Of a DNA stretch of 64,000 nt, positions 38,301 through 53,300 are shown in pieces. The position numbers were made by a program, and so were the translations under genes. Below the pieces are notes generated by a model. That model saw only the letters and a program-made list of their open reading frames with translations, did not search any database and had not been told where the DNA came from. The DNA comes from Aptenodytes patagonicus (lineage: Eukaryota; Chordata; Aves; Sphenisciformes; Spheniscidae). Numbering within the stretch: the stretch's first letter is position 1; each line of letters begins with the position of its first letter. The DNA is taken from contig NC_134950.1 of assembly GCF_965638725.1 (NCBI RefSeq), forward strand, positions 107,654,802 through 107,718,801. The letters run 5' to 3'.

Positions 38301-41300
38301 CAGAGCATGTAATTTCCTTTCAACCCTGCAATTGGGATGTACAGCTTTTGTCTTCTATGATACAACTGCCATGATCTGATAAGGGTGTTTTCATGTAGTT
38401 ACAGGGGGTTTAATTTCTTTAGGTCTTTGTTCCTGCTGGTCTTGTGTAGCCTGCAGCTAAGTAACCACTCCTGAACTGTCTCCAGACTGACCTAATTGAA
38501 AGGAAACAAAATCCTGTGTGAAGAGTAATAGAGAACACATTGATGAGACTGTGGCAGGATGTGGTTTTCTCAGTGAGAACAATGTGCAGGGACCCTGTCA
38601 CCTTCCTGAAAAGTCCCCTTGTTCGTGAGGAGAGACTGACCCTATTGTTCTTCCTGGAAGGAACAGGAAAAGGATGGGTCTTACAGGGATGACTGTTCTC
38701 AAAAACACTTCCAGGATGTCTCAAGTCCATACAAGGTGCATGAACACTGGTCACTACATAACAACAAGCAGACACCCCTTAACAGGCTCTGGCATCCAGA
38801 GTTATTCTAAGAGGAGGGAAATTCATACGAATAAAAGACTTCAAGAAACCACTGACAGGTACAGCAAAGCACATGTGTCAACTTGGGAGAGAAAAGCCTT
38901 CCCCTTTTCACCGTACCAGTCTGGACATTACCTTTGAACCTGGGTTCAAAAGGAATCTGGTATTGCAACTGCTCAAAAGATGGAGAAGGGCACTTGCAAG
39001 GATTCACTTGGGGTCTTATACTTCAAAACACCAGAACTGTAATTCAGATCAACGTTGACAGTCAATACTGGGAACACTCTCTGTGTGGTTAGACATTGGC
39101 AATGCTGTACATAAGTGATTCTAATGCAGCTAATATGACCAATTCTTACTGATGTGGTGGAATGATGATGGGGCAGGGGCTGAGGGCAAAGCAGATTTGT
39201 GGAGTTTGCTCCTACATCTCCAGAAGAGGAAGAAGTCTGGTTGGAGGAAACTTTCTTAGCACCAAGGAGACTTTCCCACTCCTCTGACCAAGCTGTACCC
39301 TGTATGGTGATGTTACCATTTCAATGACACAATGGGGGAGTGTGAAGAGGAAGAATGGTCTCTTTGCCTAGCATCATTTTGAATTATCTATACTTGGACG
39401 AGCCCTAATAGAAATCTGTGGGGAATGCTGAGAGCAGGACGAAACAAAAGGAATCAAACCACTTGGACTTTCTGGTGATTACTAGCCCCTGGACTTGAAG
39501 AAGCTGTTACGAAATACTCAAAAATATCATCCTGGAACTTGAGCTATCACTTGCCTGAGGCTTCAATGTTTTTTATGTCTTGAAGAAGTGACAAATAAAA
39601 AGACAATGACAAGAAGCTTTGGATGAATCCACTGAAATAAGAAACATTGCTATGCAGCTGAAGTATATTTTTAGTAGACCACTCTGTGTCTGTAAGAGTG
39701 GCAGAAGTGAAATAGCAGCATGTGCATTCTGCATGGTACACTGTTCCCTGAACACAAGGGAAGGACCAAGTGTGCAATCTCTCCTAAAACCACAGAGGAA
39801 GGCCTCCCATTCTCAAGTTGCAGGATACGTCTTTGTTTTTAAAGCATAGTCATTTGTCCTGGTCCTTTCTCTGACACTTTATCCTCTTCACTAATTTCTC
39901 ATCCCGCCCCCCATCTATTTCTTTTTCTTACATAAGCTTTTTCAAATATGATCTCTTTTCTCACCTTCCTTTACTAGAAACAAAAGAAAGAGTATCTTAA
40001 ATTGTTTCATGGAAACAGAAAGGGGTATCAAATTGGTGTTCCATCTCTCTTGGAAGAAATCAAGATTGTAGCTAAGCTACCAACCCATGAACAGGCTCAG
40101 GAGCAGCTCATGGCACTCTAGTAGCACGGACAGTGACAGGTTTTTTTGTGGTTATTTGTTGGGTTGGTTTTTTTTTTTTTTTTAATAACTACAGTCAATA
40201 TCTACAGTTAAAAACAACTGGTTATCGAAGAACCACAATTTAACAGTGCTAAACTAAATATGCTGCTCAGTGAGCAGCAGAACCAAGGAAGCCTCGATAC
40301 CTGATTTGGGAAGCCTTCCCATACTATGTCTCCAGTGCAATCACCTTGCTTCTCCCCCAGCTATACTCCCTTCATTTCCTTCTCTAGTATGAACTGTCAT
40401 CTGTGGGTCTTCTCCAAATATTTCCAGTTTTGCTTACAAATTTCTTCAATTTGTTGTAATTCCAGCTCCCTCTTTGTCCATTAACTAAAGAGGGAGTATA
40501 CTCTGTGGCAGTTTCAGATAGGTGGAGAACAAATAAGTTCCAATACCAGATTTTTTCAAAGAAGGTGCAAATTTAGGTACAACTTCTCAACCCAGCAATT
40601 AATTTTCATAAAATTTTACGACATTTGTTATCTTTTATACCTCTATCAAATGTAGCTGATGGCAAAAAGACAAAAAGTTACTGCTAAGATGAACAGAAAA
40701 CAGCCTTGCAAAATATTTTCTTAGCTTTTTTATTTCTAATTGGGTTTTCTTCTCTGAAGATTTACTTGACTAGTGGAAATAGAAGCCTATGAAATTATGA
40801 ATTTAAAAACAGCTTTAAAAAAAATTTATACTGGAATTTACTGCATGTTGCAAATTGCACTGTAAATAAACTCATTCGAGTAAGTGATAAAAACATCCAA
40901 TTATTTAAACTGTAGTTAATAGATTTGAAAACAATAATGAATTACGTACTTCACTGCAGTGATGACAACATTACGCTTTGGTTCGTTGTCATAGCTCACA
41001 CTTTCAATGCCATAAACCTGAGCTAATTCATGGATGATTCTGCGGTGATCTCTGTTCATTGGTGGGTAACAATGGCTCTTCTTTGTATGCTTGCCCTGAA
41101 TTCAGGAGAAAAGGTTTAAAAAAAAAAAAAAAGAAAAAAAAAGGTAAAGTTTTCCTTCAGGGAGGCCAGGAGGAAGAAAAAAAGAAAAGAAGAAAGTGCT
41201 TCTACCTCTAAAATTTTGCCACTATGACAAAATTAGTACCACAAATTGCTAATACCTCAGTATTGACAGAACACTCATCTAAAAATGTCCATTTATTTCC

Positions 41301-44300
41301 CAAAAATTAAATTACGTATTCTCTATTGTTTCCATCACCTCAAAGTATACACACACACACGTCTCAAGTTTGAAATACAAATCCTGAATGTATCCATTCT
41401 ACTTACATCCCAAAGAAGCAGTATAAAATGATTTTTTCTGAATTTTTATTCTTCAGAATGATCTGCCTATTTTGAATGTGATCTAATTTTATTTTTCAGA
41501 CTGGCTTTGCAATGCACATATTGCAGATAGCTACTAAGGTGTCAGATTTATTTATCACTTCCCTCTACCAAAGAAGCTATTTATCTGCAAAATCTGCCAT
41601 GTAATGGCATTAATAGACTTTTTATTAAATAAAAACAAAATTGTAGTTTTAATTTCAGTTAACAAAGACTGATAATGCTTGATTCGACACTGATTGCTAG
41701 ATAAACAGTAGAAGAACAAACAAAAAAGCACGGCCCTATGAGCCCTGTCCTAATGGGTTGGGTGACTTTGTAACAGCAAATGCAGACGGGGATGAGACAC
41801 TCAGTGCTTCAGTTTGCTTCAGGGCCTCAAGACACTGCTTCAGCTTTTGCCTTGGTTGTCACCAACAAAGTCTTCTAGGTCTTTGGGTCTACAGACAGGG
41901 TTCAAGGGGAAGACAAACTACCAGTAGTACAGTAAGTTTGAGTCAGGGATTTCTAGAGAAATCCCAACCTATACAAATTCCTGGGACTGCAGGTAGTACA
42001 TTTAAGGGCACTGAAAGACCAGAACGATGTCCCACTCTCTGTCATCTCTGAAAGATTGTAGAGAATGGGGTAGGAACCCAATGACTAGAGAAAGGTAATT
42101 GTTGCAACTATGTTCAAAAAAAAAAAAAAAAAGCAAAACAACCCAAGAACTACGGGTTGATCAGCTACACTTCAAGGCCTGGGGGGGGAAAAAAAAAAAA
42201 TCATAGAGCAAGTCCTTTTAGAAGCCATTTTTAGGTACATGAAGGAGAAGGTCCCTGGGAGTAGTCAACGTGGATTTACAAAAGGTCAGTCACCTAAATT
42301 AATGTAAAGAAGACCACATGTAACAGAGCAAGCTATACATCAGAGGTACATTGTAGCTACCCTGTAAATAGAGGGTTAATATCTGTCTCCTCTTAGATTG
42401 TAAAATAGCTAAGTTATGAATAGTAACTGGACCAGAAACTGTGGTCAATCATTTCCATAAGTCTTCAGGGTAATCACATGCTGTCAGGATATAATCTTTA
42501 CTTAGCAATGAACAGTAATAAACCTCCAACCTATTACAAAACTTTTAGCATATAGACAAGCATTTGAATGAAGAAAACTCTACAGATTCTGTACCTGTTT
42601 ATGATGACTAGTAACGCTTGCTTTAAAAAAGCGGTGATGGTTCCACACTCAGAAAACCATCAGAATTTCTGTCCGTATGCAGACAGAGCTAGATGATATA
42701 AATGTTCCCTGTCTTGTCTAATTACATGTATCAACAATGACAACTCTGCTGTGCTACATGAGTACATATTGATGAGTCTAGGGGAACAGATGTTCATGAG
42801 GCAAGCAAAGTCATACAATGATAGATACAGATGAACCATATTAATGCTAAAACCTGTAAGTATCAAAATCCTTTTTATTACTCATTTATTCAGTTAAACT
42901 GAAGTTGGTGTCTCCAAAGGCACAGTGCAAAAAATAAAAAAGTCAAAGTGAAATGTGTCAGCATAAGTAACAGCAATCAGTATGAAAGACATAGTATTGA
43001 TATAGGCAGAGCTACCTGAATGCTTGATAGACTGGCATGCAAAATACTTCTAATACAAGTAAGTAAAGCTCTACATCTAGAAACAAAGAAAATAAGCCAC
43101 AACTTTAGTGAGAGAGGATTTAGGAGTCATGATAAACAAACAACTGAACACAGACTCAAGCATAAGGAGGACTTGGGGATCATGGCAGAACAACAATTAA
43201 AAACAGTCTTCTTGCATAATGCCATATCAAATGTATTAATCCAATCTTTGGCTACATAAAAAGGGGGAGTTGACTTGGTCAGGTTGGACACAGGCCTGAA
43301 TGAACAACACTGATAACACTTACCAGGTACAGAAACATGCCCAAGACAACATAAATACCTGTGGGTTGCAAGATGAAACATGACTCTTACAAGGGAGAAA
43401 ATAAAGCCTCTGAGACTTCCAGAAATAAAAAGAGAAGGTATGCAAGAAGAATTGAGTAGAAGAGGAGGTTAACTTTACAATGCAAGGGACATGTTCCCTT
43501 TTACACCATACACAGCACCATTTTGAAGGAAAAGAAAGTCAGAGCACGGCCTCCACACATGCTGTCACTCCTATCTTCAAGACGGGCATGGAGAACACAC
43601 AGAGCTACAGGCTGGTCAGCCTCACCTCGATCCCTGGGAAAGTGATGGAACAGCTCATCCTGGAACCCTCTTCCAGGTACATGAAGGACAAGAAACTCCT
43701 CAGGAGTAGTCAGTATGGCTTCATGAAGGGGAAGTCATGCTTGACTGACTTGATAAACTTCTACGATGAACAGATGTGCCTGGTAGATGAGGGGAGAGCA
43801 GTGGCTAGTGTCTGCCAGGCCTTCAGTAAGGTCTCTGACAGTGTCTCTCATAACAGCCTCATAGCCCCTCAAGCTGTTGCTGTAGGGGCTGGATGAGCAG
43901 ACAGCGAGGTGGATTGAAAACTGGCTGAATGGCCGGGCCCTAAGGGTGGTGACGAGCGGCGCAAAGTCTAGTTGGAGGCTGGTAACTAGCAGTGTACCCT
44001 GGGGGGAGAGGAGGAGGAGGAGGAGGACCACATAGTGGGTCCAGTCCTGTTTAACATCTTTGTTAGTGATCTGCACAGTGGGGCAGAGCGTACCCTCAGC
44101 GAGTTTGCCAATGACACAAAGTTGGGAGGAGTGGCTGATAGGCCAGAGGGGCATGCTGCCATCCAGCGTGAGCTTGACAGGCTAGAGAAATGGGCTGACA
44201 GAAACCTCATGAAGTTCAGCAAGGAGAAGTGCAAAGTCCTGGTGAGGAACAACCCCACACACCAGTAGATGCTGGGGGCCACCCAGCTGGAAAGCAGCTT

Positions 44301-47300
44301 GGCAGAAAAGGACCTCGGGGTCCTGGTGGACACCAGGTTGGACATGAGCCAGTGATGTACCCTTGTGGCAGAGGCGGCCAACGGTGTCCTGGTCTGCATT
44401 AGGCAAAGTATTGCTAGCAGGCTGAGGGAGGTGCTCCTTCCCCTCTGCTCAGCACTGGTGAGGCCACGCCTGGAGTACTGTGTCCAGTTCTAGGCTCCCC
44501 AGTACTAGAGAGACACGGACATACTGGAGAGAGTCCTGTGAAGGGCCACAAAGACGATGAAGGGACTGGAGCATCTCTCCCTTGAGGAAAGGCTGAGAGA
44601 GCTGGGACTGTTCAGTCTGGAGAAGAGAAGGCTTGGGGTGGTATTATCAATGTCCATAAATACTTGAAGGGAGGGTGTAAAGAAGGTGGAGCCAGACTTT
44701 TTTCAGTGGTGCCCAGTGACAGGACCAGAGACCATGGGCACAAACTGAAACACAGGAGGTTCCCTCTCAACATCAGGAAACACTTTTTTACTGTGAGGTT
44801 GACTGAGTACTGGCACAGGTTGCCCAGGGAGGTTGTGGCCTCTCCGTCCTTGGAGATACTCAAAAGCCATCTGGACACAGTCCTGGGCATCTCGTTCTAG
44901 ATGGCCCTGCTTGATCAGGGGCATTGTACAAGATGACCTCCAGAGGACCCTTCCAACCTCAAACATTCCAGGATTCTGTGAAGTAACTACAGCCTCGTGT
45001 AGCAGGGCACAAGTCAATCTACTGCAGAAGCACAGGAAATTTGTAAGCAATGTGAATAACGCAGATCTAGAATGGGCATCTAAACAGAGTACTGATAATC
45101 AGGAATCTAAACATTTCAAGAAGGAATTTGACAGCCTTGTGAAAATTAATATGTAACTAAATGGAGAATTTTTAGGGACAGAACATTGAGATTGTCATGG
45201 AACTCCTCAGGTAACTGTTGGATTTGCCTACTGAAGACTTCATGAAAGAAGAATGATTTCTTATCTGCATTTGCATTATAATATATGTATACCAAGCTTC
45301 AAGGCTTGTGTCACTTGCCTTTGGTGTTTAGAAAGAAATCTCTTCCCCTTTGAAATATAATTTGACTTCTGGGGACCTCTTGTACCTTGTGGAATAGCAA
45401 TTCCCAACAGCCTGAGGGGCAGGATGGCGCAGAACTGATCCCTGAGATACTGAATTGTCATGTGGGCCTAATTGGTTCATCCTCATTATGATAAAAGCTT
45501 AAGTAACCACTGGGTAATTCTCCCTTTAGGTCAGACAGGGAAAAGATTGCCACATCTGGTTTGTTTTCATTTTTTCATTCTCTTCTGCAATGTAGATGCT
45601 CTTTAACAGACACCATTTGTCTGTTTTGTAGAATCATTATTTAACAAATAGGTTACTGCTGAGAACTAAAGCACTGGAGATGCTCTTGCACTCTCCGGTT
45701 CTCTTGTTCCGTCATATTTGATGTCACTAATTCATTGTATATTGCAAATTCAAGACCTGTGGTTGCCTTTTTTTTTAATATATATTACATACCTTGGTTT
45801 GATATTAGTATAGGCATATACATTGGTATATGCAGTTATCATCTATATAGAAATATATGCGTGTACACACTTGTGTACATATGTGCATATAATAAAGGCA
45901 GTATATAAACGTGTATGTAAAATAGGATAACCACAGGCAACACATCACTTAAAAATAATTTGCCCAATGTTAACAACTGTTCTATGCATCTGTTACCAAG
46001 TGTCTGAGGTTGGAGGGACCTGAACATAGTTAGACACAGATGGCCCCCTTTTAGACTTTCATTCCAATGTGGAAAACAATGGGCAAGCACATTAGACAGG
46101 TGGACAAGCACAAAGATTGTTTAAGAAACATCATACATAAAAAAAGAAGGAATAAAGTTAAGTAACAGTCCTCATGGGGTAGAGGAAAGGAAATTAATGC
46201 TTTCTACAGAAGGTTAACTTTCTTGAGCTAAGGGCAACTGAGGATAGTATGGTTTACACTGTCCTTTGAATCACATATACCGGATCAGGCATGGTGCTGC
46301 AGCAAGCCAGGAATATGCTAACCTGATAGGCCTGAAGGCAGAATTCTGCTTTCACTGAAAAACCTATGATTGTGTCTGTGGTATCAACCTCTCTAGGTAT
46401 ACTGGAGTCTGCCAAACAACTGTGGCTGAATCTGAGTCTCCTTATAGAAGGAGGAGGACTACCTCACACACTGGCAAATGCAGGAAGCTATCCACAAATT
46501 TGTGAGCAAGTTCCACTACAGGGATCAGAAGAACCTAGGCTTTCCTCCTCAAAGTCTGAACCTTTAAACACCATCTTTGATGATTAATACTTTATTAATG
46601 GAGATCCAAAAATTAATGGTAATCCATTGATGCATTAAAGCCTAGCACTGGTTGAATCTTTAAACAAAGCTTGGCTGTCACCAAAGTGATCCTGAACTAC
46701 TATGTCTCCTAAAAATTTTGTTCTATTTATAACTAAAATGTGCACTCTACTGGAGCCCAAACAGATCTAGTGTCAACTCATAACTATTAGTACTAACGAA
46801 GTTCAATAACATCAAACTCCCCTCAAACTAAACAAAACTGTTTCTTACAATAAGTCATACAGAATATCTGAATACTGACCTTATTTACAGCTTCCACAAG
46901 CATTCTCATTTCCTTCTCAATGTCACTGACAAATTTTAAATCCTTCCTGCAAGAACAGCATTCTAGGTAAATGAGGCAAGAGAGTATACAAAGATACAAT
47001 ATCTTCATCTGTTATAACATTAATTTTGTTGTTGTTGAAAATAAAGAACTCAATTGACTGAATCAGAAGCAGGAATGAGAGCACATTTTAATTTATATAT
47101 TACACTGTTTACATTTAAGAAATGTTAGTATGCCATCACTATTGCAAAAATCATGAATTATTTTCCCTTCAACCCTTGGAACCCAGCATAAAATTCTATG
47201 ATACAACTCTATTGTCTGACAATACAATTCTACATTTTCAAATGGATAACGTAGATTTTAAAGTTGCCATTTCAGTGTTTTTAAATTACTTGTCATTAAG

Positions 47301-50300
47301 GCAATTCACTTAATTAGAATACATGATTAGACAAAAAAAAAATGGAGATTGGGTAAACAGAGTGGAGTTCTTTTCCAAGACAGAGGAAAAGTGCACTGAC
47401 TTTGGTCTTCAACTTGTCTAGCATAACAAATTAATAAGAACAAAAGAAGAACTGTTAGGCTACTTGCAAGCAAACAAAACGTTCTTGATATGAGATATTA
47501 AGGATTTTTTAAAATTTTTTTTTTTACCTTGCTTAATCACAGTAGGTAAAGTCTTTAACATTAGGGGTGAGCTTTGCACTCTGTTCTTAAATAAGCAGGT
47601 AAACTAACTCCAAAAGTAAGGTTGTTATGGGTTAAGGCACCATCCCCATGGGGAAAAAAGGCTACCTGAAGATTTCATACCTCAAAGCTGGTTAGTAGTA
47701 AATAACCTTATTTCTTCAAATATAGGCACCATTCCATACCAACACAACACCACTTTGTGAATGATGTCAGAATTTCATCAGTCAAGAAGTGCCTACCAAA
47801 GTAGGCACTACTATCTTTGGTAGATGCCCTACCAAAGTTCTGGATGCTGAAGTGCATGTATCACCAAAAGACCAAGTGGTCTCAAGCAAACATGCGAAAC
47901 AGCAACATTGAGTAGCTTGGCTACCAACATCACTTGATCACTGGCATGATGGACTCAGCCCATCACTGGAAAACCTTCAAGGTTTTTTAACAGTGGATGG
48001 ACATTGCAGGTGGTTATCAGAACTCCTGGATCTTCAGTGGAGAAAAGTATTACATTGGGAGAACTGCAAAAAGGACCTGGACTTGCAGAGTTAAAAAGAA
48101 AGGGGCCTCCAGACACCTAGGCTATGAAATACAGCGTCAGTCCATGTGGCATGAGGCTTTGGAAAGAATATTACAACAATCATGTCAGGTTTAAAAAAAA
48201 AAAAAACAAACAAACAAAAAACCAACACAACCAAAAAAAACCCCAACAATAAAAAACCCAACCAAAACCACTGATCCCTTCAGGACAAGCTTAACTCCAG
48301 AGAGTCAGAAAGCAAACACTACATGGAATGCCAGCCATGAACACCCAAATTTCAAGGTGAAGTAATCACAAGAGGTAAGAAAAAAATGGAACCAACAATC
48401 CAATGAGAGGGTCCACAAGCACCTGATGTGTAATATTTAAAAACCTACTGAGGAACCAGCTCACAGACTGAGGGATATGTTCAAAAAAATCAACCCTTCA
48501 GGAGCCTATAAAAACAGAGTTATCAACTGAAAGTGACTAGTGAAATCAACCAGGTGGGAGTTCTTTCAGAAATACTTAGAATGTCTCTCAGCTTCAAGAA
48601 ATCTTTCAAACTTCTTAAGCAAACACTGACTATTCCAAGATAGTCAAGAATGAAGCGAAGCATACTATGCTGGGGACAGGGCTGGGTGGCAGCAGAAATC
48701 AACTGATTAAGAGAATGTTATTTCCCTGTAGGAAAAGGTGAGATGGATTGGAGCAGATGAACTGTACAGAAACTAATTTCATGGGCAACACCTAACATCC
48801 CTAGTTCCAATGACTATCTAAAGAGTAGAAGCAGGACCTTACTCCCTTTTGCCTGTAACATACTACACAATGGCAGAGTTGTGACTACCCATATGTGTGT
48901 TCAAAGGTTAAGCAAGTGTTTTATGTACACTTCGTACCTCCAGAATCTTTCATATAGAAGAACTTCAAGGAAGAACAACCCTGAGCCACCTCACAATCTG
49001 AGTGAGCCCCAACCTACAGACTGTTCAGACAGGAACAACAAAGGGCAGGCCAATGCAGATGGTGGGAGAGACAGACCAATTGCTTTTTCTTTGGAATCAT
49101 CAGGAAGATTCTAGGGAGCATAAGTTGGGTTGAGGAATCTTCAAGGAAATGGTGGACTTCAGTATTCCTTAATCTGAAAGTTTCCTTTGAAAGAGGCACC
49201 CTCAACAAACATCTGGATTGTCTTAGAGAATTCTGGATGCATCAGTGAACAGCTGACGCAATCCAACAGGAAGATGCATCTTCTGTATCTAGATGTTCAG
49301 ACTGAAGAATAGTACTTCAGGCTGTTCACTCCTCTGCCGCTAAGGCTGACAAAGAACAAGTAAGATTTTCTTTACAGTATCAAACTTTCCTTTGATATCA
49401 CTAGATGAAACAGTAAAGAAAAAAATAAAGTCTCTTTTCAACAGTGTTGTTGCTTCCAAATTTGGGAGCAAACCTCATTAGACCGCCATGACATAAGAAG
49501 AGGGGAGTGTCAGGTCAACATGCAAGGAAGTATACTCTTTATTCCTAGCTATGCAGAAGCATGAACCCACACTTCACTGAAGGGTAAAAAGAAGCCTGCA
49601 GTTGCCAAGAAACGTTGGCAAGCTCAACTGTTAGCAAAGGTCTTGAAAGGCCAAGAGTAACAGAAACTATCCATTAAGACAAGGAAGAAAATGAAACCTG
49701 TTGTAAGTCTTTTCACAAGAAGATGAAAAAAAAAACAAATCCTGCAGGTTCAGTAGTCTTCTCTGTATGATCCTGATCAGATACCTGGGTGAGTAGGGAC
49801 AGTAAGAACTGGCTACTGCTTATTTCTCACCTGCACTTGTCTCTGGTTCTGGTCTTGCAGTTTTAGGTTGCTTGTTTCGGTGTCTTATCAGCTTGCTCAT
49901 ATCCTGTTTGGTGAATTTCCTTTCTGGTCATCCTGAGCTGGAATTCGCTTGTATATTTACAAATTAACCAATGTACAATTCATACTGCCAAAACTACATA
50001 TCAAAACCAAATGGAGCGTCTCCACTTCCCAGGATATTGATGAGTATCTATTACCTGACTGAAGTATTTTCTCAAGTATTTTTAATTCTTTTGGGTTACT
50101 CATCCGAGCTCTTACAATAAGTTTTCCAAGTTTTGCCAAGTGTGTTGTTTTATTGCTGTTTTATTTTAAAAGGAATATTGTTATTACTTACTAGCACAGA
50201 AATCATGATTTGCACACAATTCTTTCAATTAAGCTATTTATGGCTGGTTATGGCCAAACAACCAGCTAGCTGCTCATTGTGAGCTCTTACGTTCTAACCT

Positions 50301-53300
50301 GCAAGACACTTAATGAAAAATAAGTAAGGAAATGAAGTGGTTCTTAGAATAAACACATCTGATCCGATAGTGCATATACTGAAATTCTGCAATGTGGGAC
50401 TTGAAAGCCTCTTTTTCTGTGCCGTGTCTATAAATGGTGTACCTTAGGCTTCTCCTCACCTCCTTGCATTGCATGTAAGCAGGAGCAAGTCTACTGCCAT
50501 TTCAGTTCCTCTCAACCACGCTACTTAATGAGAATGTTCCTCATTGCTTGGTTTTTCACTGTAGTTCTTGCTGTATATTTTTTGCTTTTCCCAGATTTTG
50601 CTGCCTTTGCCAAAAGCCTCCTTATTCTTGCAATACTTGCCAGTACAAGATTTTGCCTCTATGTGATTTGACATTCCAGGCTTGCAGTTTGCCAGTCGTG
50701 CTTAAGAAACTGCCCTCACTGCCCCTTCCTTCAGGCTTCAGTTCTTGTTTAAGAAAGCTACAAAGGTCTCCTACCCCTAAACATATACGCTGCTTCTGTT
50801 GCCAGATCATACACAGGAGTGCTTGGCTCTGCCTTCATTGTCTACAACAGTATGTGGAGGGTAACTCCTGGGAAGACTGGCTAAGAAGATGCCTACAAAG
50901 GACCCATCTCCCTCTGCGTGTCTCTAGACTTAACCATTTGATCTGAGATTTCCCTGGTCCATACAGCTGCTGTGGGGTCTTGCACAGCCAGTGACAAAAT
51001 AAGAAAATTCTCTTCTGTGTAGCTCCATGTGGTCAGATATTCCAGATGTCCTCCTCTCCTTCTCCAGTAGTCTTAATTCATCCAATAGCAGCCTTACACC
51101 ATCCTTGTCATTGATACTTGTGCCAGTCTACCATTCAACTTCATGTCAACAGGCCAACTTGAGCATTTGCTTGCTCTCTCTGTTTTTGGAGCCTCTTAGA
51201 AAGGTCAGTGCTGAAGTGTCCACCCAGTGGATCTGTACCCCCTGATCTGCACTCAGTTGTGCTGGTACAGTCATCTCCACACTAGAAGACAGATTCCCCT
51301 TGGCAGCAGGATATCTCCTCATGTAAAGCTGTATGGTGTAGAGAGTTTTCTTCTGACTCCTTGTCAGATTCTGACTAACGCATCAGCAAGATCAGCATGC
51401 AGCAGCATTACCATATTATTCCTGGTGCTCCCTTCTCCTGCCACTCTCCCACAAAGGAGACATTATCTTGGCATGCTTCCGCTTACTCATCTTCTTCCTG
51501 TTACCTGGAGTTGTACTGCATCTTGGAGCTTTAAGGTTCTGTAATTAAAGATTACAGCTCAAAATCAGGAGTTTTCTCACAGCTTTCTCAAGTTCTCATT
51601 TGTAGATGTGCATTTTTTTCAGCCCTTGACAGTGTATCAGCTTCACAGATCAATGGATTACCTAAACAAGATAATACCACAGCATTCTACTCATGGTTTT
51701 GGCAGCTGCCACCTTCTTGAGGCAGTGACCCTGAATGCACAGGAAGGCAGCTGTCTTGTTTCTCATCATTCTGAGATCCCATACATAGATGTATAACTTA
51801 CGCTCTGCAGAAAACCACAAGCCTTGAACTCTTGCATTACTGGAGTGACCTGCTCAAGCAAGAATAAACTCATCTGTCAAAACTTATACAGAACGCTGAG
51901 CTACCCGAAACAAATACTGTAACAGATACACTTTGTAGATCCTGCCATTTCACAAGACTACTGAGATAAAAGATCATCAAGAGCAGTCAAGGAAGTAAGT
52001 TCATAAAGCTTTACAAATCGCAGATTGCTGCTCATGTAAAGAGAGATACGTTAATGCAGGGAGAAAATAATTTATCTTGAAGACTAGATAAATGAAATCC
52101 AGTAATTCAGTGTGCAAAGTCATTGACTTGAGGACTAACAAAAACTTTTGCTTTAAGCTGTGAATCAGTAAGAATAGCCTGTGTGTATTAGTTTATCATG
52201 AGTTACCAAAATAAAGTGGCTACAAAGGAAATGCAAGTAAAATTGCAGCATGACTGAGAAGAGATATTTTCACAGAGAAGTGTGGAAGCATTAAGGCTAC
52301 TTTTCAAGGTATCTGTTAGACCATCTGGAACACAGCACATGATTCTGGTCAGTTCTCTTCATGAAAGATGAACGTTGCACTATGGGTAGAGAATGACTGA
52401 CAGGAAGGTGAGATTGGATTGTACTCCAAAAAAAGAGAGGGGACTACACACATGACACATGATATTCAACACAGTAAGAAAGTGAAAACGTGTGCTTCGT
52501 TTTCTGAAAGAGGTAGAGCAAAACATATTCTATATATACACTTAAGAGAACAGTCCCTATAAAACACCACTTTTAGGTGCAAATACTAATAAAACAGTAC
52601 CTCCACAATGAAAACACTCAGCTCATCTTGCAGCTCTTATCTTGCAGTAATCAGTTGGAAGTAAAGCAAGAGGTGATTTACTCAAATTCTGTGTGGCTAT
52701 TTATGTAAAATTTTCACTTATCTCAATACATCAGCAAATTAAATACAGGATTTTCAAGTAGAAAACATCCTCACAAAAATATGAAATTTACGGATCATTA
52801 GGATAGTCAAGCAAGAGCAAAACAGATTCAGCTGTTCTAAAAACTTAGAGCTGGTAAAAACTAGTGTCATGCCTACAAACACACACAAGAGTAAAAACTT
52901 CTTAGATGACACTTATCATTCAAGCATCTTTTTAAAAACATGTCTGACCCCTCCCTGTCATTCCAGATTGTGTAGTATTTATGAGTGTGATGCTTTTGAT
53001 ATTACCTTGACTTTCTATTGCCTCATTTTCAGATGTTTCAGTCTAGCAGCCTTTGCAGTCAGCACTGGCATAGGCTTAGCTCTGCATCAATCAAGTGTTT
53101 TATTAATTCCATTTCTTTATGTTTAAAGTAAAGGCAGTAAGGCAAAAAAATAAATGAGACTGGTGGAGGGAAATTATGTCAGGCTATGAGAGCATATTTC
53201 ATTACTTAGCTATCACTTTTGTCTTTGTCTTGAAAAGTTTACAAGGAGCACCGAGATGGGGGTTGGTTGTGTATGAAAGCAGTGGAGACGTGAGAAGTAC

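Noticed and set aside
43735-45050. Minus-strand frames of up to 139 codons
   Set aside because: They are shadows of the CR1 ORF2 on the plus strand.
50548-50946. 132-codon Cys/Leu-rich plus-strand frame
   Set aside because: The cysteines do not follow a zinc-finger or disulfide pattern, and there is no promoter, splice or homology support.
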